This document shows positions 9,722 to 18,222 of a DNA stretch of 64,000 nucleotides, piece by piece. The stretch comes from Chimaeribacter coloradensis. Lineage in GTDB: Bacteria > Pseudomonadota > Gammaproteobacteria > Enterobacterales > Enterobacteriaceae. Each line of letters opens with the position of its first letter. The stretch's first letter is position 1. The translations under genes were made by a program, and so were the position numbers. The DNA lies in assembly GCF_002858715.1 (NCBI RefSeq), contig NZ_PJZH01000008.1, forward strand, positions 88,487 through 152,486, given 5' to 3'. The notes under the pieces were generated by a model that was not told where the DNA came from, ran no database searches, and was given only the letters and a program-made list of their open reading frames with translations.

Positions 9722-9937
9722 TCAGTTATCGAGCCTCATATAGTGGGTATCTCCTACACACACGGCCATTGAGGTATCAAGCGTCATCTGTTTTATGTCC
9801 TCTTTACAGGCAGTAAGATCGTCATAGCCGCTGGGGTTCACTGCAATCATATGCCCGTTCCGTGACATAAGGCGCCAGTTCCATCGTTGGCGGGTGTCCT
9901 GATAGATATAAAAATAGGCGAGTCCTGACTGCTTCAT
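9722..9937 (-). CDS. Small YegP-like (DUF1508) protein
   Basis: This predicted cytoplasmic protein of 71 residues carries one repeat resembling the DUF1508/YegP fold: YFYIYQDTRQRWNWRL, then NGHMIAVNPSGYDDLTACKEDI. The pattern (FYxY-D...W-R-L...NG.iia.S-GY....C...I) matches single units of the E. coli YegP tandem repeat, whose function is unknown. AAGGA five bases before the ATG at 9937 favours that start over the one at 9943. It stands alone, with unassigned DNA on both sides. The family call rests on pattern memory, so confidence is moderate. Confidence 0.6.
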   Translation of the reverse strand: MKQSGLAYFYIYQDTRQRWNWRLMSRNGHMIAVNPSGYDDLTACKEDIKQMTLDTSMAVCVGDTHYMRLDN

Positions 9938-10359
9938 AGCCATCCTTATTTGAGTAGAGGGTTATTTTGCCGCTCCTATAAACCAAGCGAAGCGGTAAAA
10001 TAAGCATGGTCGTGTTTTTATTAACCCTCCAGTTTCCCTGATGAAACTGATAAAAAATGAGAACGTTTAACTCGCGTCCCGCCTGTAAATCCCCCATCAT
10101 TTTTCTAAAAATAAACACAAAAAACCATAATTCTCATCAAAATGCTTCCGTATTCAACGATGTGAATGCAGGGTAATTATACTTTTACCCAAGGATGTAA
10201 AGTGAGTATGCCCAGGTACGGGATGAATTGATAAATCATACCGGGGGATTATCATTTCATTGCATACAGAATCAGGACATGACATAACGCGGCCGGGAAT
10301 ATCGCTTAATGATACCTGTCCGTACATTCACTGTTTCTTATTATGGGAAGGAGAGGATA
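9938..10359. other. AT-rich intergenic region
   Basis: This gap holds the upstream regions of the divergent DUF1508-like gene and the hypothetical gene at 10360. I see no long ORF with a ribosome site, no strong hairpin and no repeat. Confidence 0.5.
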
Positions 10360-10830
10360 ATGTCTGCACAAAATAAATTCTTTGAGAAGCTGGGCAGCAG
10401 TGCCCGAAAGAAATCGGTAAATGACAGCCTGCAGGATGACATTCTCTTCTACAAAAAAGAGACCCAGCGCCTGTTGGATACGGTTGAGCGATGGTTTCGT
10501 GACACCCCTATCCGATGTAAAACCTGGGAAAACAGCCTGACCGAGCAGGTAGCGCCAGATGTCATTTATCAGATCCCTGGGATGACGCTGATTAACGACG
10601 ATAAACATCTCCATATTACCCCGCTGGGGATGTATTGCTTTGGCGGGGTTAAGGGGCGGTTAATTGTGTCATTACTGATGAAGAATGAGGAGAAGAACCT
10701 GTTTGAATGCCGGCTCAACGACAGCCGGGCCGATTTTGACGAGTGGGCCCTGATTGACTGCTGCAAGAAAAAGAAAGTGATGCCGTTCAGGGAGGATACG
10801 TTTTTTGAATACATTTATGAGTTCGCGTAA
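10360..10830 (+). CDS. Hypothetical protein (156 residues)
   Basis: I do not recognise this family. An open frame extends upstream to 10309, but GGAGAGG seven bases before the ATG at 10360 fixes the start at MSAQNKFFEKLG. The protein is soluble, with an acidic and lysine-rich N-terminal helix (about 1-55) and a beta-rich centre (IPGMTLINDDKHLHITPLG). A KKKK cluster near residue 136 precedes an aromatic C-terminus (FFEYIYEFA). No signal peptide or membrane segment is visible. It sits alone next to a GC-rich hairpin and about 1.1 kb before the T6SS cargo cassette, so a cargo-associated or phage-related role is possible but unsupported. Confidence 0.65.
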   Translation: MSAQNKFFEKLGSSARKKSVNDSLQDDILFYKKETQRLLDTVERWFRDTPIRCKTWENSLTEQVAPDVIYQIPGMTLINDDKHLHITPLGMYCFGGVKGRLIVSLLMKNEEKNLFECRLNDSRADFDEWALIDCCKKKKVMPFREDTFFEYIYEFA

Positions 10831-10862
10831 CCGCGCGCCGGGCCTGCCTTTTTGACCTCTCT

Positions 10863-10884
10863 CAGCCCGCCGCAAGGCGGGCTG
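10863..10884. terminator. Strong GNRA hairpin
   Basis: A perfect 9-bp stem CAGCCCGCC/GGCGGGCTG closes on a GCAA tetraloop 33 bp after the preceding stop codon. There is no T-run, so it may be a Rho-independent-like stabiliser rather than a true terminator. Confidence 0.5.
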
Positions 10885-11004
10885 GCTCTGCCAGGCCTTC
10901 TCCTGCCCGGTTATCTGGTTACAAGAGCGGGCTGAGGGTAAGAGCGCGTACGGGTAGACGCGTGCGCCACAGTGCCGCCCCTGTCAGGCACCGTTCTGGC
11001 GCGG

Positions 11005-11415
11005 TCAGCTGCCGCGATAGGTTGAATAGCCATACTGGCTCAGCAGCAGCGGCACGTGATAATGCTCGGCGGTGTTACTGATATGAAACTCCACCGGGAT
11101 CTCCGGGAAGAAGCTCTCCTGTTTTTGCTCGCTGAAATAGCGCCCGGTTTTGAACACGACGCGGTAATCCCCGGCGGCTGCCGGCTGCGAAGGCCAGAAC
11201 TGTTTGATGCGCCCGTCCCGGTCAGTGGTAGCCTGGTTTAACAATTTCCAGCCTGCCTCCTGCTTCTGTTCCAGCGTCACTTCAACATTGGCGGCCGGTT
11301 TACCGGTCTGCTGGTTCAGCACATGTACACTTAACAGGTTTTGCTCTGCCGCCATCGCAGTGGCCGAAGCGGTAAGGGCGAGCGCCAGGGCCGCCGCATG
11401 TAAATAGTGTTTCAT
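11005..11415 (-). CDS. hiuH: Periplasmic 5-hydroxyisourate hydrolase (transthyretin-like)
   Basis: This 136-residue precursor has a clear Sec signal peptide (about 1-22, [14 protein letters not shown] to AMAA) followed by the transthyretin-related domain. Catalytic-type residues are His31 in [10 protein letters not shown], the arginine in DRDGRI, and a histidine in [10 protein letters not shown], with the diagnostic C-terminal YRGS tail. The enzyme hydrolyses 5-hydroxyisourate, the unstable product of urate oxidation. A GAGGGA site fixes the start at 11415 although the frame is open to 11469. No urate oxidase, OHCU decarboxylase or transporter gene lies nearby, so it is an orphan, like E. coli yedX/hiuH. 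Confidence 0.92.
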   Translation of the reverse strand: MKHYLHAAALALALTASATAMAAEQNLLSVHVLNQQTGKPAANVEVTLEQKQEAGWKLLNQATTDRDGRIKQFWPSQPAAAGDYRVVFKTGRYFSEQKQESFFPEIPVEFHISNTAEHYHVPLLLSQYGYSTYRGS

Positions 11416-11895
11416 CGTGAATCCCTCTGTTTGAATGTTTCCCTTGTTATAACCGGGAACCAGGGTCAAACACCTGACGCCAGCATGACAAAAATGTCAG
11501 AGTGGCTGGGGTACACGCCGGGGTATTCCGGCTATAGGTGTGTAAATGCTTCAGGCACGGCGCTTAAAACCTACCTATTGACTGAAATCAATCCTTACGC
11601 TGATTGCTGTTGTATGCCACGGGTTACCGGCCTATGTTCATTTCAGAACATAAATACTTCATTTCCTGATGCATGGAGCAGAGAGAGGGGCGCATCGGAT
11701 TATTTAAGAGAAAATGCGAGGGAAATAATCAACATTTTCTGATGAACACCAAAAAAGCTTTGCAAGATGCACGAAATCAGAAATTAAAAACCCAGCAATT
11801 TTGTTAGGGTACTTTCAGTTTAACAAATAAATATTTACCCGTCATTTCTCCGCGGAAAAATTAAAATTTTAACTAAAAACCAACAAGGGCCGGTT
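11416..11895. other. Transition into an AT-rich cargo region
   Basis: A 480-bp gap contains the hiuH promoter side and then a marked drop in GC from about 11.64 kb. One open frame (11407-11742, plus) has no ribosome site and no recognisable product, and I do not call it. Confidence 0.5.
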
Positions 11896-12588
11896 ATGTA
11901 CTACAGCAATGAAATTATCAGTTATCTGCAGGCTAATAAAATTCTGTCATTAAAACTCGACCACGCATTAACAGATGTAGGAAAATCTGTATCAAATCAG
12001 GTTAAAACGATAGGTGCAGGCGCAACGCGCGCGCTTTATTACATATCCTGCTTTACTGATGAATATCAGGACGTCTGTCAAAGACAACAGATCGAGGACA
12101 TCCGGTTCTCCAAGGGAATTTATCATATTCTGAGACGTGAAGATGTTATTTATGAAATGCTAAAAATCTACTTTGAAGAAACATTCCGATACAAAACATA
12201 TGATCAGATAGAACAAATAAAACAAACATTAATGACAGTGAATGTTCATGTTGCTGCCAGTTCACTCACAAACGTAGGGTTTGCTTTAGCAATGGCATCA
12301 TCCGTCGCTATTGGTATGAATTTAAGTCTTGAAATTAGCGCGTTAGTAGGCAACTGGTCATCAAGAGGAATCGCGTCACTTGGTATATATGGTGTCGTTC
12401 AAAAAGCTGCAGATAGCGCACGTCGCCTCCACTTTATGTACCCCGCTTACTATGTCGCGCTATATGGCCAAGAGTTGGAGATGATGTACTTCTTGATCGA
12501 ACCGCTGTTTGAGCGGGCTGAGGCACTTACCGCGCAATGGGCATCGGATAGTGATATTGCAGACATCATCACTAAGATGATTCGGTAA
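11896..12588 (+). CDS. Candidate T6SS membrane-acting effector (230 residues)
   Basis: I do not recognise the sequence with certainty. It has a soluble helical N-terminal half (1-112), then two glycine/alanine-rich hydrophobic segments (about 117-141 and 144-168) and a helical C-terminus. AAGGG lies six bases before the ATG. It is followed at once by a 61-residue two-helix membrane protein and then by an hcp gene, all co-directional and AT-rich. That order fits a T6SS pore-forming effector with its membrane immunity protein and its Hcp carrier. The size and layout recall the Serratia Ssp6-Sip6 pair, but I cannot confirm homology by eye. A non-toxic membrane protein remains possible. Confidence 0.55.
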   Translation: MYYSNEIISYLQANKILSLKLDHALTDVGKSVSNQVKTIGAGATRALYYISCFTDEYQDVCQRQQIEDIRFSKGIYHILRREDVIYEMLKIYFEETFRYKTYDQIEQIKQTLMTVNVHVAASSLTNVGFALAMASSVAIGMNLSLEISALVGNWSSRGIASLGIYGVVQKAADSARRLHFMYPAYYVALYGQELEMMYFLIEPLFERAEALTAQWASDSDIADIITKMIR

Positions 12589-12591
12589 ATC

Positions 12592-12777
12592 ATGATGAAC
12601 TTTGTTAGAAGATTTTTTAACCGGCTGATTAAGTCATTATTTTCAATGTATAGCCCTGCATTATTAACTCTCTTATTTGCAGTCGTCTTGGTACAAATTT
12701 TCCCTAATGGTCCTATATGGCCTGTACCTGTTTTTCTCGTATTTATGCTAATTATCTTTGGGCGTTACATGAAATAG
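12592..12777 (+). CDS. Small two-helix membrane protein, candidate immunity protein
   Basis: This 61-residue protein has a basic N-terminus (RRFFNRLIK) and two hydrophobic segments (about 19-37 and 41-58) joined by a tight NGPIWP turn. It begins three bases after the preceding stop; two adjacent ATG codons could start it and the ribosome site is weak, suggesting coupling to the upstream gene. Position and topology fit an inner-membrane immunity protein for the preceding hydrophobic protein. Function is inferred from context only. Confidence 0.55.
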   Translation: MMNFVRRFFNRLIKSLFSMYSPALLTLLFAVVLVQIFPNGPIWPVPVFLVFMLIIFGRYMK

Positions 12778-12824
12778 TTTTTTTAAAATTAGCGTTATCT
12801 AACATTTAATTATAAGGATATTGT

Positions 12825-13304
12825 ATGTCTACTCCCGCACATTTATGGCTTGAAGATGAAAATGGTTCTCCTATTGTTGGCAGTTGTTTAATGCCGCGGC
12901 GCATAGGTTCTATCGAATTAAAATCATTCTCCCACGGTGTAACTATCCCGGTGGATCCGAACTGGGGAAAACTCACAGGTACGCGCGTTCATCGCCCTAT
13001 CACGATAGTGAAAGAATTTGATCAGACAACACCAATACTGTACCGCGTTGTTTGCGAAGGCCGAACGATGAAGAAAGCGATAATTAAGATGTACCGTATT
13101 CTGGAATCAGGTATTGAATCCGAGTATTTCAATATTATCCTGGAAAACGTCAAGTGCACTACGATTGCGCCATATCTGTCTCCTAACGGTATGAGTCGTA
13201 CTCACCTTGAAACGCTCGAATTACGTTATGAGGCAATCACCTGGAAGTATACGGAGGGAAATATACTTTATCGTGATTCGTGGAATGATCGTTGTTGTGC
13301 CTGA
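12825..13304 (+). CDS. hcp: Hcp-family T6SS tube/carrier protein
   Basis: This 159-residue protein has the Hcp1 fold pattern: an N-terminal strand (PAHLWLEDENG), the GKLTGTRVHRPI loop, KEFDQTTPILYRVV and C-terminal LELRYEAITWKYTEGN. Hcp hexamers stack into the T6SS inner tube and carry small effectors in their lumen. The sequence is diverged from typical housekeeping Hcp (for example SHGVTIPVDPNWG) and ends in a short extra tail with CCA. It has a good AAGGAT site. No other tube, sheath or membrane-complex gene lies in the window, so this is an orphan carrier gene, most likely dedicated to the two upstream genes. Confidence 0.88.
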   Translation: MSTPAHLWLEDENGSPIVGSCLMPRRIGSIELKSFSHGVTIPVDPNWGKLTGTRVHRPITIVKEFDQTTPILYRVVCEGRTMKKAIIKMYRILESGIESEYFNIILENVKCTTIAPYLSPNGMSRTHLETLELRYEAITWKYTEGNILYRDSWNDRCCA

Positions 13305-13448
13305 TAACGCAGGGCACCAGAGGAGGCTAATGTCGCCTCTCATACTCGGATTCCGGTTTCACGTACAGTGCTGTGATCGGGGCATTAATGCGCTCTGCCC
13401 AACGCATGGCAGCGCGCATGCCTGGTTATGATCCGGAAAATGGTTTCG

Positions 13449-14630
13449 CTAGCGTTGGTAAGATGTAAAAAACGTCATCGCGACTGCACTCAGCAGTAAC
13501 AGGCCACTCAGGCCAAATGCGCTTTGCCATCCAAGGCGGTCAAACAGCACCCCTCCTGCCGTTGAACCAAGCGCAATCGAGAGCTGGATAACCGCGACCA
13601 TAAGGCCTCCGCCTGCCTCAGCATCTTCGGGCAGCGTCCGTGCCAGCCATGTCCACCAGCCTGTGGGGGCTGCTGTCGCAAGCATCCCCCACAGGCTTAG
13701 CAGTCCGGCAACCGCCCAGGGGTGTTGCCCGGCCAGAAGTAAGGCTCCGGCAATCGTCGCCATCAGCAAAGGGATAATCATTAACGTCTGGTAGAACCTG
13801 GCGTTCAGAAATGGCGTAATGATCAACGTGCCGGCAAACCCCGCGACACCGATAGCGAGCAAAATTAAGGAAAGGCCGGAGGCGTTGACTCTGGTCACCG
13901 TCTCCAGAAACGGCCGGACATAGGTAAACAGGGCAAACTGCCCCATAAAGAATAATCCGCAGGCCAACAGGCCGGTTGAGACGATGGGGAATCTGAACAG
14001 ATGAAATACCGGCCCACGCGGCTTGTGGGCTTTATCGCTTTCCATCGCCGGCAGGCTCAGGTATTGCCAGATGAACGCAGCGATCGCCAGCGGCACGAGC
14101 GATAAAAAGGCGCCCCGCCAGCCCACCGTTGCCCCCAGGTAGCTGCCGAGCGGTGCCGCGACGACGGTTGCCAGTGCATTCCCACCGTTAAAAATGGCCA
14201 GTGCACGGGGTACCTGATGCCGGGGCACCAGGCGAATGGCGATGGCCGCTGACAGTGACCAGAACCCACCGATGGCGACACCGATCAGGGCGCGCCCCAC
14301 CATATAACCCAGGTAACTTGACGCCAGGCCGATAAGCGCGCCCGACACAGCCATCAGGAGCGTCAGTCCCAGCAGCAGGTGTTTGCGGTTCATATTCCCG
14401 GCAATGCTGGAAAGAGTCAGGCTTGTCAGCACCGCCAGTGCCCCGGACAGGGCAATCCCCTGACCGGCCAGCCCCTCCGTAACGTGCAGATCCGCGGCAA
14501 TGGGCGTCAGCAGGCTGACCGGCATAAACTCCGATGCGATCAGGATAAAAACGCAGAGCGACATGGCCAATACGCCGCCCCAGTGTGCGTCTGTTTTACT
14601 GCATGATGTTTTAACGTTCGTGGTGGACAT
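13449..14630 (-). CDS. MFS efflux transporter, DHA1/NepI-like
   Basis: This 393-residue, twelve-helix major facilitator has the DHA1 motifs: ASEFMPVSLLTPIA in helix 1, GRALIGVAIGGFWSLSAAIA in helix 4 and a motif-C-like GGNALATVVAAPLG in helix 5. The FWSLSA segment is typical of NepI and related nucleoside or sugar effluxers, but specificity cannot be read. It lies 157 bp behind a secreted hydrolase gene on the same strand, and a LysR gene faces the pair, so it probably exports a product or inhibitor linked to that hydrolase. Confidence 0.85.
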   Translation of the reverse strand: MSTTNVKTSCSKTDAHWGGVLAMSLCVFILIASEFMPVSLLTPIAADLHVTEGLAGQGIALSGALAVLTSLTLSSIAGNMNRKHLLLGLTLLMAVSGALIGLASSYLGYMVGRALIGVAIGGFWSLSAAIAIRLVPRHQVPRALAIFNGGNALATVVAAPLGSYLGATVGWRGAFLSLVPLAIAAFIWQYLSLPAMESDKAHKPRGPVFHLFRFPIVSTGLLACGLFFMGQFALFTYVRPFLETVTRVNASGLSLILLAIGVAGFAGTLIITPFLNARFYQTLMIIPLLMATIAGALLLAGQHPWAVAGLLSLWGMLATAAPTGWWTWLARTLPEDAEAGGGLMVAVIQLSIALGSTAGGVLFDRLGWQSAFGLSGLLLLSAVAMTFFTSYQR

Positions 14631-14786
14631 AATTATCTTCTCTGGATATTGCCCAGCGGGTGTCAGATACAGCCAGGCAGACGTTATTCATAAAATAACG
14701 CCAAAAAACGCGGACAGGCGTAAAAGGCGGGGTAAACGCCGCCCGCAAAAGCCAGGCGGCGTGATTAAGGTTTCCGGCTTAACGGT

Positions 14787-15914
14787 TTATTTCAAATTGG
14801 TTTTGAAAAATTGCTCAAAGGTGGCAAAGGGTATTTTACCGGCGGCATTGTCATAGAGATCAACATGGTTTGCCCCCGGGACAATCACCAGCTCTTTCTC
14901 TTTGCTGCCGAGCGCCTGATAGGCGTCTTCAGCAAAATAGCGTGAATGCGCCTTTTCACCGGTCACGACCAGCGCAGGGATAGTGATCTCCTTTGCATAG
15001 CTCAGCAGCGGCATAGTCATAAACGACAGCGGCGTCGTTGCAGTCCATGCGCCGGTTGAGTTGACGGAACGGGCATGGAAGCCACGCGGCATCCGGTAAT
15101 AATCGAAAAACTCTTTCAAAACCGGGTTGGGGTTCGCGGGTAATGTTTCCGGCAGAATACGTGCGGACGCAGTAACGTTGCCTTTATCATCGACATAAAT
15201 ATCATGCCCGCCGGGCGCGAACGTGCCGTTTTCCGCATCCTTCCAGCGCTGCTCGTTCAGGTAATGCAAAACCGCACGGCGGTCGACCGTTGAATACCTG
15301 TCTTTACCGTCGCCCACCCCATGCCCCATCGCACGGCTCATGTCGTACATAACACTGGTCGCCACCGCTTTAACGCGCGTGTCCATCGCGGCGTCATTTA
15401 GCGCCATACCGCTCCAGCCGCAGAGACCAAGCAGCCCGATCTTGTGACGATCCACCTCGCGTTGTAAGCCCAGAAAATCGACCGCCGCGCTGAAATCCTC
15501 GGTGTTAATGTCCGGGGAGGCGACATTGCGCGGGTAGCCGCCGCTTTCGCCGGTATAGGAGGGGTCGAACGCCAGGGTAACAAAGCCTTTTTCAGCCAGC
15601 GTCTGCGCATAGAGGCCACTGGACTGCTCTTTGACCGCGCCGAAGGGGCCGCTTACGGCAATGGCCGCCAGCTTGCGATCGCCCCGATCTTTGGGCAGGT
15701 AGAGATCCCCGACCAGGGTGATCCCGTAACGGTTCCGGAAGGTCACCTTACGGTGATCTACCTTCGTGCTTTCCGCGAAGGTTTTATCCCATGTTCCGAC
15801 CATTGAGACAGGCGCGTTTGGGTTGGGTGTATCGGCATAACTCATCGTTGTAACTCCACTTAATGACGCACATAGCAGCATGGCAGCTGACAGTTTTCTG
15901 GTGAAAGCCCTCAT
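14787..15914 (-). CDS. Secreted alpha/beta hydrolase, dienelactone hydrolase/YcjY-like
   Basis: This protein of about 375 residues has an N-terminal Sec signal (to about residue 28, SYADT) and a hydrolase core. The nucleophile elbow reads GLCGWSGMA (cysteine near residue 165), as in dienelactone-hydrolase relatives. A C-terminal VPGANHVDLY supplies the histidine and TGEKAHSRYF lies nearby. This subfamily (YcjY and relatives) is usually annotated as an uncharacterised hydrolase. GGAG lies six bases before the ATG at 15914, preferred over the GTG at 15917. It is divergent from a LysR regulator and upstream of an MFS exporter. The substrate is unknown. Confidence 0.82.
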   Translation of the reverse strand: MRAFTRKLSAAMLLCASLSGVTTMSYADTPNPNAPVSMVGTWDKTFAESTKVDHRKVTFRNRYGITLVGDLYLPKDRGDRKLAAIAVSGPFGAVKEQSSGLYAQTLAEKGFVTLAFDPSYTGESGGYPRNVASPDINTEDFSAAVDFLGLQREVDRHKIGLLGLCGWSGMALNDAAMDTRVKAVATSVMYDMSRAMGHGVGDGKDRYSTVDRRAVLHYLNEQRWKDAENGTFAPGGHDIYVDDKGNVTASARILPETLPANPNPVLKEFFDYYRMPRGFHARSVNSTGAWTATTPLSFMTMPLLSYAKEITIPALVVTGEKAHSRYFAEDAYQALGSKEKELVIVPGANHVDLYDNAAGKIPFATFEQFFKTNLK

Positions 15915-16088
15915 CACTCGCTCCCCTGAAAATAGGTGGTATTTACCGGTCTGATACGGACAACACAGCGTTGCGTTATTGCAATGCGCCCATTGTAGCC
16001 AGCGGTAATCGTGCTGATTAGAGGGGAAAAACTGCTAGGATTAATGTCTTATTGTTATAAATAGCGGTACAACGGCGAGGGCAAGAGA

Positions 16089-16973
16089 GTGGCAAAACGG
16101 GAAAACTATAACGATCTCTATCTGTTTATGCTGGTGGTACGGGAAGGGAGTTTTACTGCCGCGGCACAACGGCTTGGGCTGGCGCAATCAGGGATTAGCC
16201 GGTCTGTCCGCGAACTTGAAGAGCGGCTGGGCGTACAGCTTCTGGTGCGCACCACGCGCCGGCTGTCACTGACTCAGGCGGGTGAGCAGCTCTATCAGAC
16301 GGTGGCATCCGGGTTCGATGCGTTAGACCAGGGGCTTTCCACGCTGGCCTATTACCGGAATACCCCCTCCGGCACAGTACGTATCAACGCCAGTCAGCAC
16401 GCCATTGATAAACTGCTCCTACCGAAGCTGGCAGTGTTTAAACGGCGTTACCCGGATATCAGGCTGGAGCTGATCAGCGAAAGCCGGTTTGTCGATATTA
16501 TCGCGGAGAGGTTCGATGCCGGGGTGCGCCTCGGCCCGGAAGTGGGCAGCGGCATGGTCGCAGTGCGCATTTCGCCTGATATGGAGATGGCCGTTGTCGG
16601 CACGCCTGAGCACTTTCGCCGCTACGGTTTCCCGCAAACACCAACCGATCTGGTGGCACATCCCTGCATCGCTTACCAGTTCGGTGACGGCAGCCTGTAC
16701 GCATGGGAACTCAATCAGGACGGAAAAAAGATTGCGCACCGGCCACAGGGGCAGTGGGCCTTTGCTGACAGCTATATGGAAGCCAAGGCCGCCAGGCTGG
16801 GCCTCGGCCTCGCGTATGTCCCTGAGGAGCTGATTGCTGATGATGTCGGGCAAGGCCGGCTTATCAGGGTTCTGCAACGTTACAGCCTGCGCCTGGACGG
16901 GTCTTTCCTCTATTACCCCCACCGCAATGCATCTCCTGCCCTGCGGGCGGTGATCGATACACTAAGAATATGA
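16089..16973 (+). CDS. LysR-family transcriptional regulator
   Basis: This 294-residue regulator has the LysR helix-turn-helix (residues 8-65, GSFTAAAQRLGLAQSGISRSV, then RLGVQLLVRTTRRLSLTQAG) and a periplasmic-binding-like effector domain. The start is GTG, preceded by GCGAGG-type purines. It faces the hydrolase-MFS pair across 170 bp, the standard arrangement for LysR control of a divergent operon. The DNA-binding part resembles the AaeR/DsdC-like clade whose members end just after a SPALRAVIDTL helix. The ligand is unknown. Confidence 0.88.
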   Translation: MAKRENYNDLYLFMLVVREGSFTAAAQRLGLAQSGISRSVRELEERLGVQLLVRTTRRLSLTQAGEQLYQTVASGFDALDQGLSTLAYYRNTPSGTVRINASQHAIDKLLLPKLAVFKRRYPDIRLELISESRFVDIIAERFDAGVRLGPEVGSGMVAVRISPDMEMAVVGTPEHFRRYGFPQTPTDLVAHPCIAYQFGDGSLYAWELNQDGKKIAHRPQGQWAFADSYMEAKAARLGLGLAYVPEELIADDVGQGRLIRVLQRYSLRLDGSFLYYPHRNASPALRAVIDTLRI

Positions 16974-17019
16974 GCGTCAGCCTGAAACTTCTGCATGCCT
17001 GCCGAATCGGCTCCAATCA

Positions 17020-17032
17020 TGAACAAAGTTCA
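17020..17032. promoter_or_regulatory. Predicted MetR binding site upstream of mesXD
   Basis: TGAACAAAGTTCA is a perfect match to the MetR consensus TGAA-N5-TTCA, embedded in a longer perfect palindrome (CATGAAC/GTTCATG, 17018-17034). A second, weaker site (TGAA-N5-ATCA) follows at 17040-17052. MetR activates metE in enterobacteria when homocysteine accumulates, so the site suggests that the folate-independent synthase is under the same signal. Confidence 0.7.
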
Positions 17033-17210
17033 TGTTCATTGAAATTATATCACTTTTATTCAACCAGTGACTCAGGCATAAAAGAGGCATTGTTAGTAAC
17101 TAATTAATATGAAGACACCGGAATGAAAAAGCAAGCAATGGAAATCGGGACATCCTGACAAGTAAAAAATTAACCGGGTTTTAAATCAGACATTAGGATA
17201 CCAGATTACG

Positions 17211-18194
17211 ATGACGACAAATTTCGCATTCACCATTAAAAGCCTCCGCTTTGACGAGCATTATAACCCCTCTGAAAATACGCGGATCACCACTAACTTT
17301 GCTAATTTGGCCAGGGGGGATAAGCGTCAGGAAAACCTGCGTAACGCCCTGGTGATGATTAATAACCGGTTTAACTCCCTGGCGCAGTGGGATAACCCGG
17401 AGGGGAACCGTTATTCCGTCGTGATTGACATCATCTCCGCAGAGCTGAATATTGAGGCGGAAGGTAATGCCAATGCCTTCCCGGTGATTGAAGTGCTGAA
17501 AACCACGATCGTTGATCATAAAACCAACGCGCATATCGAAGGCATTGTCGGTAATAATTTCTCCTCCTACGTACGGGATTATGATTTCAGCGTAGTGCTG
17601 CCGGAACATAATAAAGGCCAGGCGGAGTTCCGTATTCCGGAGCGCTTTGGTGAGTTGCATGGGCAAATCTTCAAGCACTTTGTTGATTCAGAAGCGTATA
17701 AAGCGAATTTCAGCAAGCCGCCGGTGATCTGCCTGAGTGTCTCCAATAAAAATACCTATCACCGCACCACTAACCATCATCCGGTATTGGGTGCCGAATA
17801 CCAGCAGGATGCCCCTTCCCTGACGGATCGCTATTTCGCGAAAATGGGGTTAAAGGTGCGCTACTTTATGCCTGCCAACAGCGTTGCGCCCCTGGCGTTT
17901 TATTTCAGCGGGGATCTGCTGGCGGATTACACCAACCTGGAGCTGATCAGCACCATCAGCACTATGGAAACGTTCCAGAAAATTTACCGGCCGGAAATTT
18001 ACAATGCGAATTCTCCGGCAGGAAAACGCTATCAACCGAGCCTGACGCAACAGGATTATTCGTTGACCCGCATTGTTTACGATCGGGAAGAGCGCAGCCG
18101 GCTGGCGATTGAACAGGGGAAGTTTACCGAAGCGCACTTCATCAAACCCTACCAGACGGTGCTTGAGCAGTGGTCTGCGACTGCCGTACTTTGA
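17211..18194 (+). CDS. mesX: MesX (DUF1852), partner of the MesD methionine synthase
   Basis: This 327-residue protein of family DUF1852 starts FAFTIKSLRFDEHYNPSENTR-like, the family's hallmark, and contains SVSNKNTYHRTTNHHPVLG and a C-terminal HFIKPYQTVLEQW. DUF1852 is nearly always found beside a MetE-core protein. Published genetics on folate-independent methionine synthases names the pair MesX-MesD and shows that MesX is needed for MesD activity, possibly as an oxygen-using protein that supplies the methyl donor. Here mesD follows 28 bases downstream. The Shine-Dalgarno is weak (AGGA 14 bases upstream). Confidence 0.9.
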   Translation: MTTNFAFTIKSLRFDEHYNPSENTRITTNFANLARGDKRQENLRNALVMINNRFNSLAQWDNPEGNRYSVVIDIISAELNIEAEGNANAFPVIEVLKTTIVDHKTNAHIEGIVGNNFSSYVRDYDFSVVLPEHNKGQAEFRIPERFGELHGQIFKHFVDSEAYKANFSKPPVICLSVSNKNTYHRTTNHHPVLGAEYQQDAPSLTDRYFAKMGLKVRYFMPANSVAPLAFYFSGDLLADYTNLELISTISTMETFQKIYRPEIYNANSPAGKRYQPSLTQQDYSLTRIVYDREERSRLAIEQGKFTEAHFIKPYQTVLEQWSATAVL

Positions 18195-18222
18195 TTAATT
18201 AAAAAGACAGGGTCATCTATTT

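Noticed and set aside
11407..11742. 111-codon rightward open frame
   Set aside because: No ribosome site; it begins antisense inside the hiuH signal region and its composition changes half-way through.
17190..17213. Possible tandem MetJ boxes just before mesX
   Set aside because: Only 5 of 8 and 3 of 8 positions match AGACGTCT; too weak to call.
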